Notes under the pieces: model-generated
The model's input: the letters and a program-made list of their open reading frames with translations, nothing else
Told to the model about the DNA's origin: nothing
Database searches by the model: none
Shown here: positions 20,186-32,525 of the stretch, piece by piece
Numbering within the stretch: the stretch's first letter is position 1
Layout: each line of letters begins with the position of its first letter
Translations under genes and position numbers: made by a program
Source of the DNA: Frigidibacter mobilis
GTDB lineage: Bacteria; Pseudomonadota; Alphaproteobacteria; Rhodobacterales; Rhodobacteraceae
Assembly (NCBI RefSeq): GCF_001620265.1
Contig: NZ_CP012661.1
Span: 3,392,501 to 3,456,500, forward strand
Reading direction: 5' to 3'
Length of the DNA: 64,000 bases

Positions 20186-21811
20186 ATGGGCTGGCTGCCA
20201 GATGAAACCGGGCTGGAAAAATGCGCCGCGAACTTCGTGCCGCTGACGCCGCTGTCGCATCTGGCGCGCGCCGCCGATGTCTTCGCGGATCGTACCGCGC
20301 TGGTCTATGGCGCGACCCGCCGGAGCTATGCCGACTACCACGCCCGCGTCTCGCGCCTTGCCTCGGCCCTTGCCGGGCGCGGCATCCGGCCCGGCGACGT
20401 GGTGGCGACGATCCTGCCAAATATCGCCGCGCAAGCCGAGGCGCATTTCGGCGTGCCCGCCTGCGGCGCGATCCTCAATGCCATCAACACGCGGCTGGAT
20501 GTGGACACGGTGGCCTATATCCTCGGCCACGGCGGCGCCCGGCTGGTGCTGGTGGACAGCGCCTTCCTGCCGCTGGCCGAGGCGGCGGTCAAGCTCATGA
20601 AGGGCGATCCGCCCCGCATCGTCGAGGTGGCCGATATCGCCGCCGGCTTCCCCGCCTCGGGGCATTACCTGGAATACGAGGAGCTGCTGGCCGAGGGCGA
20701 CCCCGCCGCGCCCTGGGTGCTGCCCGAGGATGAATGGGAAAGCCTCGCGCTCAACTACACCTCGGGCACCACCGGCCGGCCCAAGGGCGTGGTCTATCAC
20801 CACCGAGGCGCCTATCTCTCCACGGTCCAGAACCTGATCTCGTGGCGCATGGTACTCTACCCGGTCTACCTGACCATCGTGCCGATGTTCCACTGCAACG
20901 CCTGGACGCATCCCTGGATGATCCCGGCGCTTGGCGGCACTCTGGTGTGCTGCCGCGACATCACCGCCCGCGCCATCTATGACGCCATCGCCGATGAGGG
21001 CGTCACCCATTTCGGCGGCGCGCCGATCGTGCTCAACACCCTCGTCAACGCCAAGCCCGAGGATCGCCGCGCCTTCGGCCATGTCGTCGAGGTCTTCACC
21101 GCCGGCGCCCCGCCGCCCGCCGCCACCCTCGCCGCCGTCGAACCGCTCGGCTTCAATGTCACGCAGGTCTATGGCCTGACCGAGGTCTACGGTCCCGCCA
21201 CCGAATGTATCTGGAAGCCGGAATGGGATGGCATCCAAGGCGAGGCCCGCGCCGCGCTGAAGGCACGCACCGGCGTGCTGATGCCGATGATGGAAGAGAT
21301 CACCGTGCATGACGACACCGGCTCGGACATCCCCCGCGATGCCGCCCATCTGGGCGAGATCGCCATGCGCGGCAATGTGGTGATGAAGGGTTACTACAAG
21401 AACCCCGAAGCGACAGCCGAGGCCTTCGCGGGCGGCTTCTTCCGCACCGGCGACATCGCCCTGCGCCATGAGGACGGCTATATCAAGATCACCGACCGCG
21501 CCAAGGACATCATCATCTCGGGCGGCGAGAACGTCTCCTCGGTCGAGGTCGAGGATGTGCTGGCCCATCACCCTGCCGTGTCGTTGTGCTCGGTCGTCGC
21601 CAAGCCCGACGAGAAATGGGGCGAGGTGCCCTGCGCCTTTGTCGAGCTGAAAGCCGGGCAGGAGGTGACCGAGGCCGCCCTGATCGCCTTCGCGCGCGAG
21701 CGCCTTGCGGGCTTCAAGACGCCCAAGCATGTGGTGTTCTGCGAGCTGCCGAAAACCTCCACCGGCAAGATCCAGAAGTTCGAGCTGCGCGCGGTGGCCA
21801 AGCTGCTGTGA
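20186..21811 (+). CDS. Acyl-CoA ligase (DmdB-like, AMP-binding)
   Basis: A 541-residue adenylate-forming CoA ligase. Motifs: YTSGTTGRPKGVVYHHRG (P-loop), QVYGLTEVYGPATE, FFRTGDIALRHEDGYIKITD, IISGGENVSSVEVE and the C-terminal catalytic lysine in LPKTSTGKIQKFELR. Closest by pattern to medium-chain/methylmercaptopropionate CoA ligases (DmdB family). ATG 20186 is preceded by AGGAGG at 5 bases. Together with the DmdC-like dehydrogenase at 10638 it could feed sulfur or medium-chain acids into beta-oxidation, but they are not in one operon. Confidence 0.9.
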   Translation: MGWLPDETGLEKCAANFVPLTPLSHLARAADVFADRTALVYGATRRSYADYHARVSRLASALAGRGIRPGDVVATILPNIAAQAEAHFGVPACGAILNAINTRLDVDTVAYILGHGGARLVLVDSAFLPLAEAAVKLMKGDPPRIVEVADIAAGFPASGHYLEYEELLAEGDPAAPWVLPEDEWESLALNYTSGTTGRPKGVVYHHRGAYLSTVQNLISWRMVLYPVYLTIVPMFHCNAWTHPWMIPALGGTLVCCRDITARAIYDAIADEGVTHFGGAPIVLNTLVNAKPEDRRAFGHVVEVFTAGAPPPAATLAAVEPLGFNVTQVYGLTEVYGPATECIWKPEWDGIQGEARAALKARTGVLMPMMEEITVHDDTGSDIPRDAAHLGEIAMRGNVVMKGYYKNPEATAEAFAGGFFRTGDIALRHEDGYIKITDRAKDIIISGGENVSSVEVEDVLAHHPAVSLCSVVAKPDEKWGEVPCAFVELKAGQEVTEAALIAFARERLAGFKTPKHVVFCELPKTSTGKIQKFELRAVAKLL

Positions 21812-22094
21812 GGGTGCGGGTGCAAACTTCGGGGCGGATCAGCAGGGCCGGACAAGGCCAGGCACTGCCTCGCCCCCGGCCGCTGCTGGACTGCTCATCC
21901 AGAGCCGCTGGCGGAGCAAAGCCGAATGAGGCCCGTCCGCGACAAGTGGACATGCCCGCGCAGGACGAAGGCGGTGGCCATCGCCAACGATACGAGGGGC
22001 GGGCCACCATGATTGCCCCGCCCCCGCCGGCCCGTTATGGTCGGCCCACGGACGCCCCGCCCGGCGCCCGCAGCGCAAAGGATGCCGGCGGCCG

Positions 22095-23120
22095 ATGACG
22101 GCACTCACCGAATATCAACGCCTGGAATGCCCCGGGATCTGGCGCGAGGCCGCGGGTGCGCAGCGCCGCGAGGTGATCGTGGCGCTTGGCGATGCCACCG
22201 TGGTGATTTCCGACAGCCGCAGCGAACGCGCGCTGGCCCATTGGTCTCTGCCCGCCGTTCTGCGCCTGAACGCCGGCGAGATGCCTGCTCTCTATGCGCC
22301 CGGCGACGAGGCCGGCGAGACGCTGGAGATTGATGAACCGGCAATGGTCGCCGCGCTGGAAAAGGTTCACGCCATCATCGAATCCCGCCGCCCCCGCCCC
22401 GGTCGGCTGCGGATGACGATATTGGGCAGCGTCCTGGCCGGCGTCACCGCGCTTGGCATCTTCTGGCTGCCGGGCGCGCTGGTCGATCATACTGCCGCCG
22501 CCCTGCCCTTCGCCAAGCGGCAGGAGATCGGTGTCCACCTACTGTCCGACCTTGCCCGTGTCAGCGGTGCGCCCTGCTCCAGCCGTCTGGGGGATGCGGC
22601 CCTGTCGAAGCTGGCGACCAAGCTCTTCGGCCGGGGCGCGACCCAGATCTTCGTGATGCGCGACGGTGTTGCCGATGCTGTCCACCTGCCCGGTCAGATC
22701 CTTGTGCTGAACCGCCATCTGGTTGAATCCGAAGACACGCCCGAGGTCGCCGCCGGCTATCTGCTGGCCGAACGACTGCGCGCCGAGGATGCGGACCCGT
22801 TGGTCCAGCTGCTGCAATGGGCGGGCCTGCGCGCCACCTTCCGGCTGCTGACCACCGGCGAGCTGCCGCCGGACGCGCTGACCGGCTATGCCGAGGTGCT
22901 GCTGACCACGCCCGGCGCGCCGGTGGACGATGCGGCGCTGCTGTCGCGCTTTGACGCCGCCGGGGTCGGGTCTTCGGCCTATGCCTATGCCGTCGACCCC
23001 ACCGGCGAGACGGTCCTGCCGCTGATCGAGGCCGACCCGCACCCCGCCGGGGCGGCAGGCCGCGGCGCCGTGCTGCCCGATGAAGCCTGGGTGGCGCTGC
23101 AGGGCATCTGCGGCGACTGA
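22095..23120 (+). CDS. Membrane-anchored protein resembling a degenerate M48 peptidase
   Basis: A 341-residue protein with one clear membrane segment (about residues 110-130, TILGSVLAGVTALGIFWLPG) after a cytosolic N-terminal domain. The C-terminal half contains FVMRDGVADAVHLPGQILVLN, which looks like the strand before the zinc motif of M48 peptidases, but the place where HEXXH is expected reads EVAAGYLLAE. It is therefore probably catalytically dead. I do not recognise a characterised homologue. It is preceded by about 280 bases with no gene. Confidence 0.7.
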   Translation: MTALTEYQRLECPGIWREAAGAQRREVIVALGDATVVISDSRSERALAHWSLPAVLRLNAGEMPALYAPGDEAGETLEIDEPAMVAALEKVHAIIESRRPRPGRLRMTILGSVLAGVTALGIFWLPGALVDHTAAALPFAKRQEIGVHLLSDLARVSGAPCSSRLGDAALSKLATKLFGRGATQIFVMRDGVADAVHLPGQILVLNRHLVESEDTPEVAAGYLLAERLRAEDADPLVQLLQWAGLRATFRLLTTGELPPDALTGYAEVLLTTPGAPVDDAALLSRFDAAGVGSSAYAYAVDPTGETVLPLIEADPHPAGAAGRGAVLPDEAWVALQGICGD

Positions 23121-23157
23121 CCAGCCCGCCACAACAGCCCTGGCCGCACAAGGAAAC

Positions 23158-23181
23158 GCCGCCCTCCTTGCGGAAGGCGGC
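23158..23181. terminator. Hairpin between convergent genes
   Basis: GCCGCC and GGCGGC close an imperfect stem over CTCCTTGCGGAA. It lies between the converging stop codons at 23120 and 23214 and could serve both strands. No strong T run. Confidence 0.4.
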
Positions 23182-23213
23182 GCCGGTACTGCCCGATGTT
23201 CCCCGGTTATCTT

Positions 23214-24319
23214 TCAGCGCACGAAGGCGTCGGCGAACCCCGCTTGCCGCGCCGCCGTCAGCGCGCCTGCCACATCCGCCGGCCCCAACGGCCCCAGCAT
23301 CACGATCTGCAGCGCCCGCCCACCTTTCTGGACCTTGCTGGTCGCCACCGGCAGCCCGCTTGCCCGCAGCCGCGCCGCCGCGCCCGCCGCATTGGCCGGC
23401 TCGCCAAAGCTGCCCACCTGCACGTAACGCCGCCCCGCAGCGGCCTGAACCGGCACCGCAGGCTCCGACCGGCTGGAAACCGTCACTTGCGCCGGGGCCA
23501 GTGCGGCAGCCGGCGCCTGCACCACCCGCACCGGCTGCGGCACCGCCCTCATCGGCACCCCGTCGGTCCAGACCTGCGCCATCTGCGCCTCGCCAAGCGG
23601 CGTGCCGACCCCGCGCAGCGGGTTCAGCCGGTCATCGGTCCACGCCGGCTTGTAGCCCGGCGGCACCGTCACCGGCACCGCCTGCACAAAGCCCTGCGGC
23701 ATCGCCGCGATCTCGGCGGCGGTGGCATAGCTCTTGGGATAGTCGCTCTGCGGCACGCAGCGGATCGCGTGGCGTCCGTCGGCCAGCATGAAGCGCTGCG
23801 CCACCAGGGATCGGTTCGGGCAGGCCGTCTGCCCCCCGGCGCGGCGGCAATCGCCACCCCGCGCGGGGTGGCGGCCGTCACAGGAACCGAAGCCGGGGCG
23901 GGAGCCGTTGCCACCCGCGCCCCGGCATAGCTGCGCGGATCGGGTCCGCCGGTCCGCACCGGGGCAGGCGCAGAGATCCGCGGCGGCGCCGTGGTCGTGG
24001 CAATCGTCTCCATCGGCCGACCGACATGGCCCACAGGGGCGTCGGCGATGACTGGGGCGGCAGGCGCCGATCCGAACGTCGGCTTCTGCCCGCAGATCAC
24101 CTTGCGGTCGCGCGTCACCCGCGGCACCCAGGTCGTCTGCCCGGCATATCCGGCGCGCATGAACACGCAGCCGCTGCTGTCGACATATTGGGCGCCGGCA
24201 AAGCTGGCCGGCGGGTATTCTGCCGGGCCATCCACCTCGTCAAAGGTGACTGCGCCGACTGATCCGACACCAAATGCAGCCGCAAACACCGCAGCCGAGA
24301 GCAACCTTGCAACACGCAT
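23214..24319 (-). pseudogene. Secreted SPOR-domain protein, one-base frameshift
   Basis: The N-terminal part (from MRVARLLSAAVFAAAFGVG, a signal peptide) and the C-terminal part lie in different frames. Adding one base to the six-C run at 23832-23837 joins them into a 368-residue protein through CPNRSLVAQRFMLADG. The C-terminal SPOR-like domain reads RYVQVGSFGEPANAAGAAARL and would bind denuded peptidoglycan at the septum. The middle is a Pro/Ala-rich linker. The indel in a homopolymer suggests a sequencing deletion. Start chosen at ATG 24319 so that the signal peptide is terminal. Confidence 0.8.
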
Positions 24320-24390
24320 CTCTTGACCCCCCCGGGTAAAGCAAGGCCAAGGATGCCGCATGCCGCGAATCAAGTAAAGCGGGAAAGGCC

Positions 24391-25023
24391 CTATTTTGTG
24401 CCAAACATGCGGTCACCCGCATCCCCTAGCCCCGGGACAATATATCCATGATCGTTCAGGTGGCTATCCACAGCTGCTGTGACGATGGGCACGTCGGGAT
24501 GCGCTTCCTTCATCCGCGCCACCCCTTCGGGCGCTGCCAGCAGGCACAGGAAGCGCAGGTTTTTCGCCCCCGCCTTCTTCAGCAGGTCGATGGCCGCAAC
24601 CGAGGAATTACCCGTCGCCAGCATCGGATCGACGACGATCACCATCCGGTCCTCCAGCTCTGCCGGCACCTTGGAGTAATACTGCACCGGCTGCAGCGTC
24701 TCGGGGTCGCGGTAAAGCCCGATGAAACCCACCCGCGCCGCCGGCACCAGTTCCAGAATGCCGTCCAGAAGCCCGTTCCCGGCCCGCAGGATAGAGATCA
24801 GCGCCAGCTTCTTGCCATCGAGGATCGGCGCCTCCATCGGCTGCAGCGGCGTCTCGATGGTGCAGGTGGTCATGTCCAGCTCGCGCGTCACCTCATAGGC
24901 CAGCAGCAGGCTGATCTCGCGCAGCAGCCGCCGGAACCCCGCGGTCGAGGTATTCTTGTCGCGCATCAGCGTCAGCTTGTGCTGCACCAGCGGGTGACGG
25001 ACGACAGTGAGGTGCTCAAGCAT
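24391..25023 (-). CDS. upp: Uracil phosphoribosyltransferase
   Basis: Salvages uracil to UMP using PRPP. The 210-residue protein shows [25 protein letters not shown], the PRPP loop [12 protein letters not shown] and the uracil-binding C-terminal [17 protein letters not shown]. Its start overlaps the adenosine deaminase stop by 8 bases and GGAG lies just upstream. Last gene of the cdd-deoA-deoB-add-upp operon. Confidence 0.97.
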   Translation of the reverse strand: MLEHLTVVRHPLVQHKLTLMRDKNTSTAGFRRLLREISLLLAYEVTRELDMTTCTIETPLQPMEAPILDGKKLALISILRAGNGLLDGILELVPAARVGFIGLYRDPETLQPVQYYSKVPAELEDRMVIVVDPMLATGNSSVAAIDLLKKAGAKNLRFLCLLAAPEGVARMKEAHPDVPIVTAAVDSHLNDHGYIVPGLGDAGDRMFGTK

Positions 25024-26008
25024 CTTTCTTCTCCAGTCTTTTCAACATATTGTCTTTGGTGGTGGCATCGCAGAAGGCCGCCTCGGCTGCGGTGCGGGCC
25101 AGATCCCCGAACACGCCCTCGTCCCAGTCGAAGGCTTCTGCCAGCCGGTCATATTCGCGCGCCATCGTGGTGTGGAAGAACGGCGGGTCATCGGTCGACA
25201 CGGTGACCTTCACCCCGCGCCGGTGCAGCTCGGCAATCGGATGCTTGCGCCATCCGGGATAGAGGCCAAGCGCGAGGTTCGACCCCGGGCAGACCTCCAG
25301 CACGATGCCGCGTTCCGCCAGTTCCTCGACCAGCGCCATGTCCTCGATGGCGCGCACCCCGTGGCCGATCCGCTCCACCCCCAGGTCGCGGACGGCCTCG
25401 CGCACGCTTTGCGGCCCGTCCCACTCGCCCGCATGGCAGGTCAGCCGCAGCCCGGCCTCGCGGGCACAGTCGAAGCTCCATGCGAAGTCCTTGGGTTTAC
25501 AGATCTTTTCATCTCCACCAAGGCCCAGCCCCACGATGAACTCCCCCGCCGTCTCTGCCGCGCAGATCGCCGCCTCGCGCGCCTTGTCGGGGCCGAAATG
25601 CCGGATCGGGGTGACGATGCCGCGCATGACGATACCAAGCTCGCGCTCGGCCTGATCGGCCGCATCGCGGATCGCGTCCAGGTGGTCGCGCCAGGCGGGC
25701 AGGTCCCGGCCGCCGCAGAAGTCGGGCGAGATGAAGATTTCCGTGTAGATCACACCACTTGCGGCGCTTTCTTCAAGTACCGCAAGGGTCAGGCGGCGAT
25801 AGTCGTCGGGCGTTTGCAACACGCTGGTCGCGGCCTCGTACACTTTAAGAAACTGCCAGAAGTCCTTGAAAACATAGGAACCCTTGGCATCGAAGATGCC
25901 CGAGACATCCATCTTCTTCTCGGCCGCCAGCCCGCGGATGAACGAGGGCGGCGCCGCGCCCTCCAGGTGCAGGTGCAATTCCACCTTGGGCAAGTCATTG
26001 ACACTCAA
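25016..26008 (-). CDS. add: Adenosine deaminase, TTG start
   Basis: Deaminates adenosine (or adenine) to inosine (hypoxanthine). Metal ligands: HLHLEG near the N-terminus, TCHAGE and the C-terminal STDDPPFF; catalytic RIGHGVRA is present. Length 330 residues. The only in-frame initiator upstream of [12 protein letters not shown] is TTG at 26008, which overlaps the deoB stop as TTGA and has GGGGAGGAG 6 bases before it, so this weak codon is convincing. Adenine deaminase of the same fold is the alternative. Confidence 0.93.
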   Translation of the reverse strand: MSVNDLPKVELHLHLEGAAPPSFIRGLAAEKKMDVSGIFDAKGSYVFKDFWQFLKVYEAATSVLQTPDDYRRLTLAVLEESAASGVIYTEIFISPDFCGGRDLPAWRDHLDAIRDAADQAERELGIVMRGIVTPIRHFGPDKAREAAICAAETAGEFIVGLGLGGDEKICKPKDFAWSFDCAREAGLRLTCHAGEWDGPQSVREAVRDLGVERIGHGVRAIEDMALVEELAERGIVLEVCPGSNLALGLYPGWRKHPIAELHRRGVKVTVSTDDPPFFHTTMAREYDRLAEAFDWDEGVFGDLARTAAEAAFCDATTKDNMLKRLEKKDA

Positions 26009-27228
26009 AGAAAACTCCTCCCCGGCCCCAGGGCCGGAATGTCCAGATGCGTCGCAACGCTGGCCGCGACATCGGTAAACGCCACCTGCCCCACCGCGCG
26101 CAAGCCCCTGCCCCAGCCGATCACCGGAACCCGCTCGCGCGTGTGGTCGGTGCCGGTCCAGGTGGGATCATTGCCATGATCGGCACTGAAGATCGCCAGA
26201 TCGCCGGGCCGCAGCCGCGCCAGGAAATGCCCCGCCGCGGCGTCGAAGCCTTCGAGCGCATGGGCATAGCCCGCCACGTCGCGGCGGTGGCCATAGAGGC
26301 TGTCGAACTCCACGAAGTTGGCAAAGGTCAGGGAACCCGGCTCCGCCGTCTCTGCCAGGGCCATCAGATGTTGGAAAAGCGCGGCATCATTCGCGCCCTT
26401 GTGCAGGTCCGATATGCCGCGCATCGAGAAGATGTCGCCGATCTTGCCGATGGCATGGGTCCGCCGCCCGGCGCCTGCCACCCAGTCCAGCAGCGTCGGC
26501 GCGGGTGGGGCGATCGCATAGTCATGCCGGTTGGCGGTGCGCGCAAAGCTGCCAGGCGCGCCAACAAACGGCCGCGCGATCACCCGGCCCACCTTCATCG
26601 CATGCAGCCGGGGCGCGAGCGCCGCGCAGAGCGCAAGCAGCCGCTCCAGCCCGAAGGCCTGTTCATGCGCAGCGATCTGGAACACGCTGTCGGCCGAAGT
26701 GTAGCAGATCGGCCAGCCGCTGCGCAGATGCTCCTCTCCCAGCCGCGTGATGATCTCGGTGCCCGAGGCATGGCAATTGCCGAGGATGCCGCCGGTGCCC
26801 GCCAGCCGCGCCACCTCGGCGGACAGCTCCGGCGGGAAGGCCGGTTCGGCATCGGGGAAATAGCTCCACTCCCAGGGCACTGGCACGCCGGCCAGTTCCC
26901 AATGGCCCGAGGGCGTGTCCTTGCCGCGCGACACTTCGGTCGCCGCGCCCCACAGGCCCCGCGGTTCGGCGCAAAAGCCCGGCATCTCGGCGCCCGAGGC
27001 CAGCCGGACGGCCGCGCCAAGGCCGAGCCCGTCCAGCACCGGCATCCGCAACGGCCCGCTGCGGCCCTGATCGGCCCGGCCCTCGGAACAGGCGGCGGCG
27101 ATATGGGCCAGCGTATTAGCGCCGGTATCGGGGCGGGTGCCGTTGAAGAAGGCCCCGGCATCGGGCGCAGCGCCGCACCCGACGCTGTCCATCACGACCA
27201 GGAAGGCCCGAGCCTGCGGCGCCTGCAT
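26005..27228 (-). CDS. deoB: Phosphopentomutase
   Basis: Interconverts (deoxy)ribose 1- and 5-phosphate, linking nucleoside breakdown to central metabolism. The 407-residue alkaline-phosphatase-fold enzyme has FLVVMDSVGCGAAPDA at the N-terminus, DTPSGHWELAG with the phosphorylated threonine, FSMRGISDLHKGAND, and the C-terminal metal sites ADHGNDPTWTGTDHTRE. Start at ATG 27228 overlaps the deoA stop (TGATG); an upstream in-frame extension is rejected because it runs through deoA. Confidence 0.95.
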   Translation of the reverse strand: MQAPQARAFLVVMDSVGCGAAPDAGAFFNGTRPDTGANTLAHIAAACSEGRADQGRSGPLRMPVLDGLGLGAAVRLASGAEMPGFCAEPRGLWGAATEVSRGKDTPSGHWELAGVPVPWEWSYFPDAEPAFPPELSAEVARLAGTGGILGNCHASGTEIITRLGEEHLRSGWPICYTSADSVFQIAAHEQAFGLERLLALCAALAPRLHAMKVGRVIARPFVGAPGSFARTANRHDYAIAPPAPTLLDWVAGAGRRTHAIGKIGDIFSMRGISDLHKGANDAALFQHLMALAETAEPGSLTFANFVEFDSLYGHRRDVAGYAHALEGFDAAAGHFLARLRPGDLAIFSADHGNDPTWTGTDHTRERVPVIGWGRGLRAVGQVAFTDVAASVATHLDIPALGPGRSFL

Positions 27229-28534
27229 CAGCCGATCCTTTCGTAGATCAGGTCCGGCTCGTCGGGTTCGGTATCGGACAGGCGGTAGGCGGCGCGCAGG
27301 GCGGCGGCGGCGCGGTCGGCCTCGGCCTCGGTCGCGGCATGGACCATGCCCAGCGGCAGGTCGGGTGAGACCCTCTCGCCGATCATCACCAGCTCCGACA
27401 GGCCGACCGAGGGGTTGATGCGGTCGCCGTCCTTCAGCCGCCCCCGCCCAGCCGCACCACGGCCATGCCCAGCGCCTCGGCATCCACCCCGGCGACAAAG
27501 CCGGTGCCGGCGGCGCGGACCTCGCGCATCACCGGGGCGGCGGGCAGGCGGTCGGGGAAGCGCTCGACGAAATCCATCGGCCCGCCCAGCGCCGCCACCA
27601 TCTCGCCGAAGATCTCGGCGGCGCGGCCGGTTTCCAGCGCATCGTCGATCTTCTGCGCGCCGTCCTCGGCATCGGCGGCAAGGCCCGCCAGCGCCAGCGC
27701 CTCGCCGCCCAGCGCCGCGGTCAGGTCCCACAGCGCCTGATTGACGGCGCTGCCGGTCAGGGTTTCCATCGCCTCCAGCACTTCCAGCGCATTGCCGGCG
27801 CTGCAGCCCAACGGCTGGTTCATGTCGGTAATCAGCGCGGTTGTCATGCAGCCGGCGCCCTGCGCGGTGTCGACCAACGCCTGCGCCAGCGCCCGCGCCT
27901 GATCCAGCGTCTTCATGAAGGCGCCCGAGCCGACCTTCACGTCAAGCACCAGCGCCTCCAGCCCCGCCGCGAGCTTTTTCGACAGGATCGAGGCGGTGAT
28001 GAGGTCGATGCTTTCGACCGAGGCGGTCACGTCGCGGATCGCGTAGAGCCGCCGATCGGCCGGGGCGATATCGGCGCTGGCGCCGACGATGGCGCAGCGG
28101 CTGTCGCGCACCAGCTTGTGCAGCTCTGCCACCGACACGTCGGTGCGATAGCCGGGGATCGCCTCCAGCTTGTCGAGCGTGCCGCCGGTATGGCCAAGGC
28201 CGCGGCCCGAGATCATCGGCACATAGCAGCCGCAGGCCGCCAGCGCCGGGGCCAGCAACAGCGATACGGAATCGCCCAGCCCGCCGGTGGAATGCTTGTC
28301 CACCACGGGGCCGGGCATGTCCCATTGCAGCACCTGGCCGGAATCGCGCATCGCCCGGGTCAGCGCCACCCGGCCCGGCGCATCGAGCCCGTTCAGGCGG
28401 ATGGCCATCGCAAAGGCGCCGGCCTGGGCATCGGTCACCTCGCCCGAGGCGAGGCCGCGGGCGAACCAGTCGGCCTCGGCCGCGGTCAGGCCCCTGGCGT
28501 CCCGAACCCGGGCCAGAACCTCGCGCGCATCCAT
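27228..28534 (-). pseudogene. deoA: Thymidine phosphorylase, one-base frameshift
   Basis: Phosphorolyses thymidine to thymine and deoxyribose 1-phosphate. The first 365 residues are intact: DKHSTGGLGDSVSLLLAP (phosphate loop), SGRGLGHTGGTLDKLE, ASILSKKLAAGLEALVLDVK. The frame breaks at the C run 27441-27445; one added base continues into LKDGDRINPSVGLSELV and ends at the TGA overlapping deoB, 435 residues in all, the normal length. A core salvage gene inside a tight operon makes an assembly deletion the likely cause. Both ends overlap neighbours by one base. Confidence 0.92.
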
Positions 28535-28935
28535 CAGTCGCGCCCTGCAAGCGTCATGTGATGCACGCTGAACGAGCCGGGCAGCAGCGCACCGATGGTG
28601 GTGGAGAACTGCTTGCCGGCGGTAGTGGCCAGCGTCACCGGCACCTCGTGCCGGCCGAACTCGGCCAGTTTCTGCCGGCAGCCGCCACAGGGCGGCACCG
28701 GTTCGGGGCTGTCGGCGATGACGCAGACCTCCGTCAGCTCGGTCTCACCTGCGGCCACCATCGCGGCGATGGCGCCCGCCTCGGCGCAGGTGCCTTCAGG
28801 ATAGGCGACATTCTCGACATTGCAGCCGACATAGACGGCGCCCGAGGCGGCACGGATCGCGGCGCCGACCTTGAAATGCGAATAGGGCACATAGGCATTC
28901 TCGCGCACATCGGTGGCGGCCTTGAGAAGCGACAT
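28534..28935 (-). CDS. cdd: Cytidine deaminase
   Basis: Deaminates (deoxy)cytidine to (deoxy)uridine. The 133-residue tetrameric-type enzyme has YVPYSHFKVGAA, NVENVAYPEGTCAEAGAI (catalytic glutamate and zinc cysteine) and PPCGGCRQKLAEF (two zinc cysteines). ATG 28935 follows GGAGGA at 5 bases. First gene of the salvage operon. Confidence 0.96.
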   Translation of the reverse strand: MSLLKAATDVRENAYVPYSHFKVGAAIRAASGAVYVGCNVENVAYPEGTCAEAGAIAAMVAAGETELTEVCVIADSPEPVPPCGGCRQKLAEFGRHEVPVTLATTAGKQFSTTIGALLPGSFSVHHMTLAGRD

Positions 28936-29034
28936 CGGATCCTCCGCTTGGGGTTTGCCGCAAGACTGCGCCGCCGGGGCGGGCGATGCAAGCGGGAGGG
29001 GAGGGAGGCGCGTGGCGCCCCTACGCTCGATCCC

Positions 29035-29145
29035 TTGGCGAAGGCCATCGCCTTCGCCACGCGGTGCAATATCCATTCGCACCGGACGGGCCCCAAAGGC
29101 CCGGCCAGCGCCCGCCCCGCCTTTGGCGGGCGGACCCGCGACAAA
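29035..29145. repeat. Dispersed palindromic intergenic repeat, copy A
   Basis: The 309 bases between cdd and maeB (28936-29244) hold no gene. They contain a repeat also found at 42675-42802. It starts with the near-perfect palindrome GGCGAAGGC-CATC-GCCTTCGCC (29037-29058), followed by CACCGGACGGGCCCCAAAG and a CCGCCTTTGGCGG hairpin. The shared block covers about 100 bases with a variable middle. It may act as a bidirectional terminator or REP-like element. Confidence 0.65.
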
Positions 29146-29244
29146 TTGCTCCAAGCTTGCGCCGTTGCGTCAACCGGCGTATGCCGGGGCAGGCCCGGCG
29201 CGCGGGATAGTTCAAGGCTAAACGATCTTGAGGGAGGCCATCTG

Positions 29245-31569
<2,325 letters not shown>

Positions 31570-31606
31570 GGACAAGCGGGGCCGATGATTGGCCCCGCCA
31601 TCCGCC

Positions 31607-32098
31607 TCAGCTGCGCGCGGTAAGCACCATGTACTGCTTGCGGTTGCTGTAGTTCGACAGGAACACGGCAGCACCTTTGCGCCATTCATAGTACTGGAAA
31701 TAAACTTCTTTCTTGCCATCGGACAGGACCATGAGCATGGGATTGCCCGAACCCGAAAGAGCATGCCATTCGGCAAACCACGGCTTTGCGCCGCTCTCGT
31801 ACTTGACCTTTCCGCCCTTCAGCATCGTCAGCTGCGCCCGTTCACCCTTCTTGTGGGTGGTCAGGTTCCACTTTCCGATCCAGTGCATCTGGTGACCTTG
31901 CGTAGGGCAGGTCCATCCCAGCTTCGCCGCCTCTGCCGCGGACTTCTTGGCCGCGGCAAGATCTTCTGGCTTGGTCTTCTTCGTCATGGCGATGAGTTCG
32001 TCGAGATGAACTTCCGACGCAGCGGCAACCTCCGTCGAGGAAAGCGCCAGGCCGAGCAGGCCGGCGGCCGCCGTGCCCAGGAAGGTTCTTCTATACAT
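31607..32098 (-). CDS. Exported protein of 163 residues with Tat-like signal, unknown function
   Basis: Starts MYRRTFLGTAAAGLLGLAL, a twin-arginine RRTFLG motif followed by a hydrophobic stretch and cleavage likely after EVAAASE. The mature part is rich in Lys and Trp (WTCPTQGHQMHWIGKWNL) and contains no recognised cofactor site. Start at ATG 32098 has GGAGGG at 6 bases. Convergent with maeB. I do not recognise the family. Confidence 0.78.
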   Translation of the reverse strand: MYRRTFLGTAAAGLLGLALSSTEVAAASEVHLDELIAMTKKTKPEDLAAAKKSAAEAAKLGWTCPTQGHQMHWIGKWNLTTHKKGERAQLTMLKGGKVKYESGAKPWFAEWHALSGSGNPMLMVLSDGKKEVYFQYYEWRKGAAVFLSNYSNRKQYMVLTARS

Positions 32099-32318
32099 GA
32101 TCGTCCCTCCAGAATTGATTGACCGAATCTGAATGAATTGACGGCGGGTGAGTCCCGCCAAGAGAAGGCGATACGCGAGGAAGATCACGGTCAATTGTCG
32201 CGTTGGCTGCGCAGCGGTTTGGCGAGCGGTGGAGCAGGGGCTTGAGCATATGGCAGGCAGTTTCACGAGCTGTGCCGCCGGATCGCGCCGTAGGGTCGTG
32301 CATGACAATCGGGGCCTG

Positions 32319-32433
32319 ATTCTGCAGAATGATGCCGCAGGGTTTGCAAACCTTGCGGCGTCTTTGCAGGGCGCCCGATGCCCCCGGGCCGTTTGCAAAA
32401 CTTCGCAGGGGTTGCAGGGCCAGTTCTGCAGAT
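32319..32433. promoter_or_regulatory. Cluster of TTTGCAAA / TTCTGCAGAA palindromes upstream of prpE
   Basis: The 427 gene-free bases 32099-32525 contain TTTGCAAA at 32343-32350 and 32392-32399, the perfect palindrome ATTCTGCAGAAT at 32319-32330, TTCTGCAGAT at 32424-32433, and weaker TTTGCAGG and TTCGCAGG boxes. TTTGCAAA repeats are the described target of short-chain fatty acyl-CoA regulators (ScfR: PccR, RamB), so control by propionyl- or acetyl-CoA status is likely. Sites read by eye. Confidence 0.55.
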
Positions 32434-32525
32434 TTCCCGCGCCCAATGGTCACTGTTGCCGGTAACATCGTTGCGCGAATGCCCCGCTCTGCCTAACTAA
32501 GCATACGCTGCGGAGGAGGCACACT

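Noticed and set aside
28558..29244. N-terminal extension of the malic enzyme through the open frame from 28558
   Set aside because: It crosses cdd on the other strand and the palindromic repeat; ATG 29245 has a good ribosome site and fits the family start.
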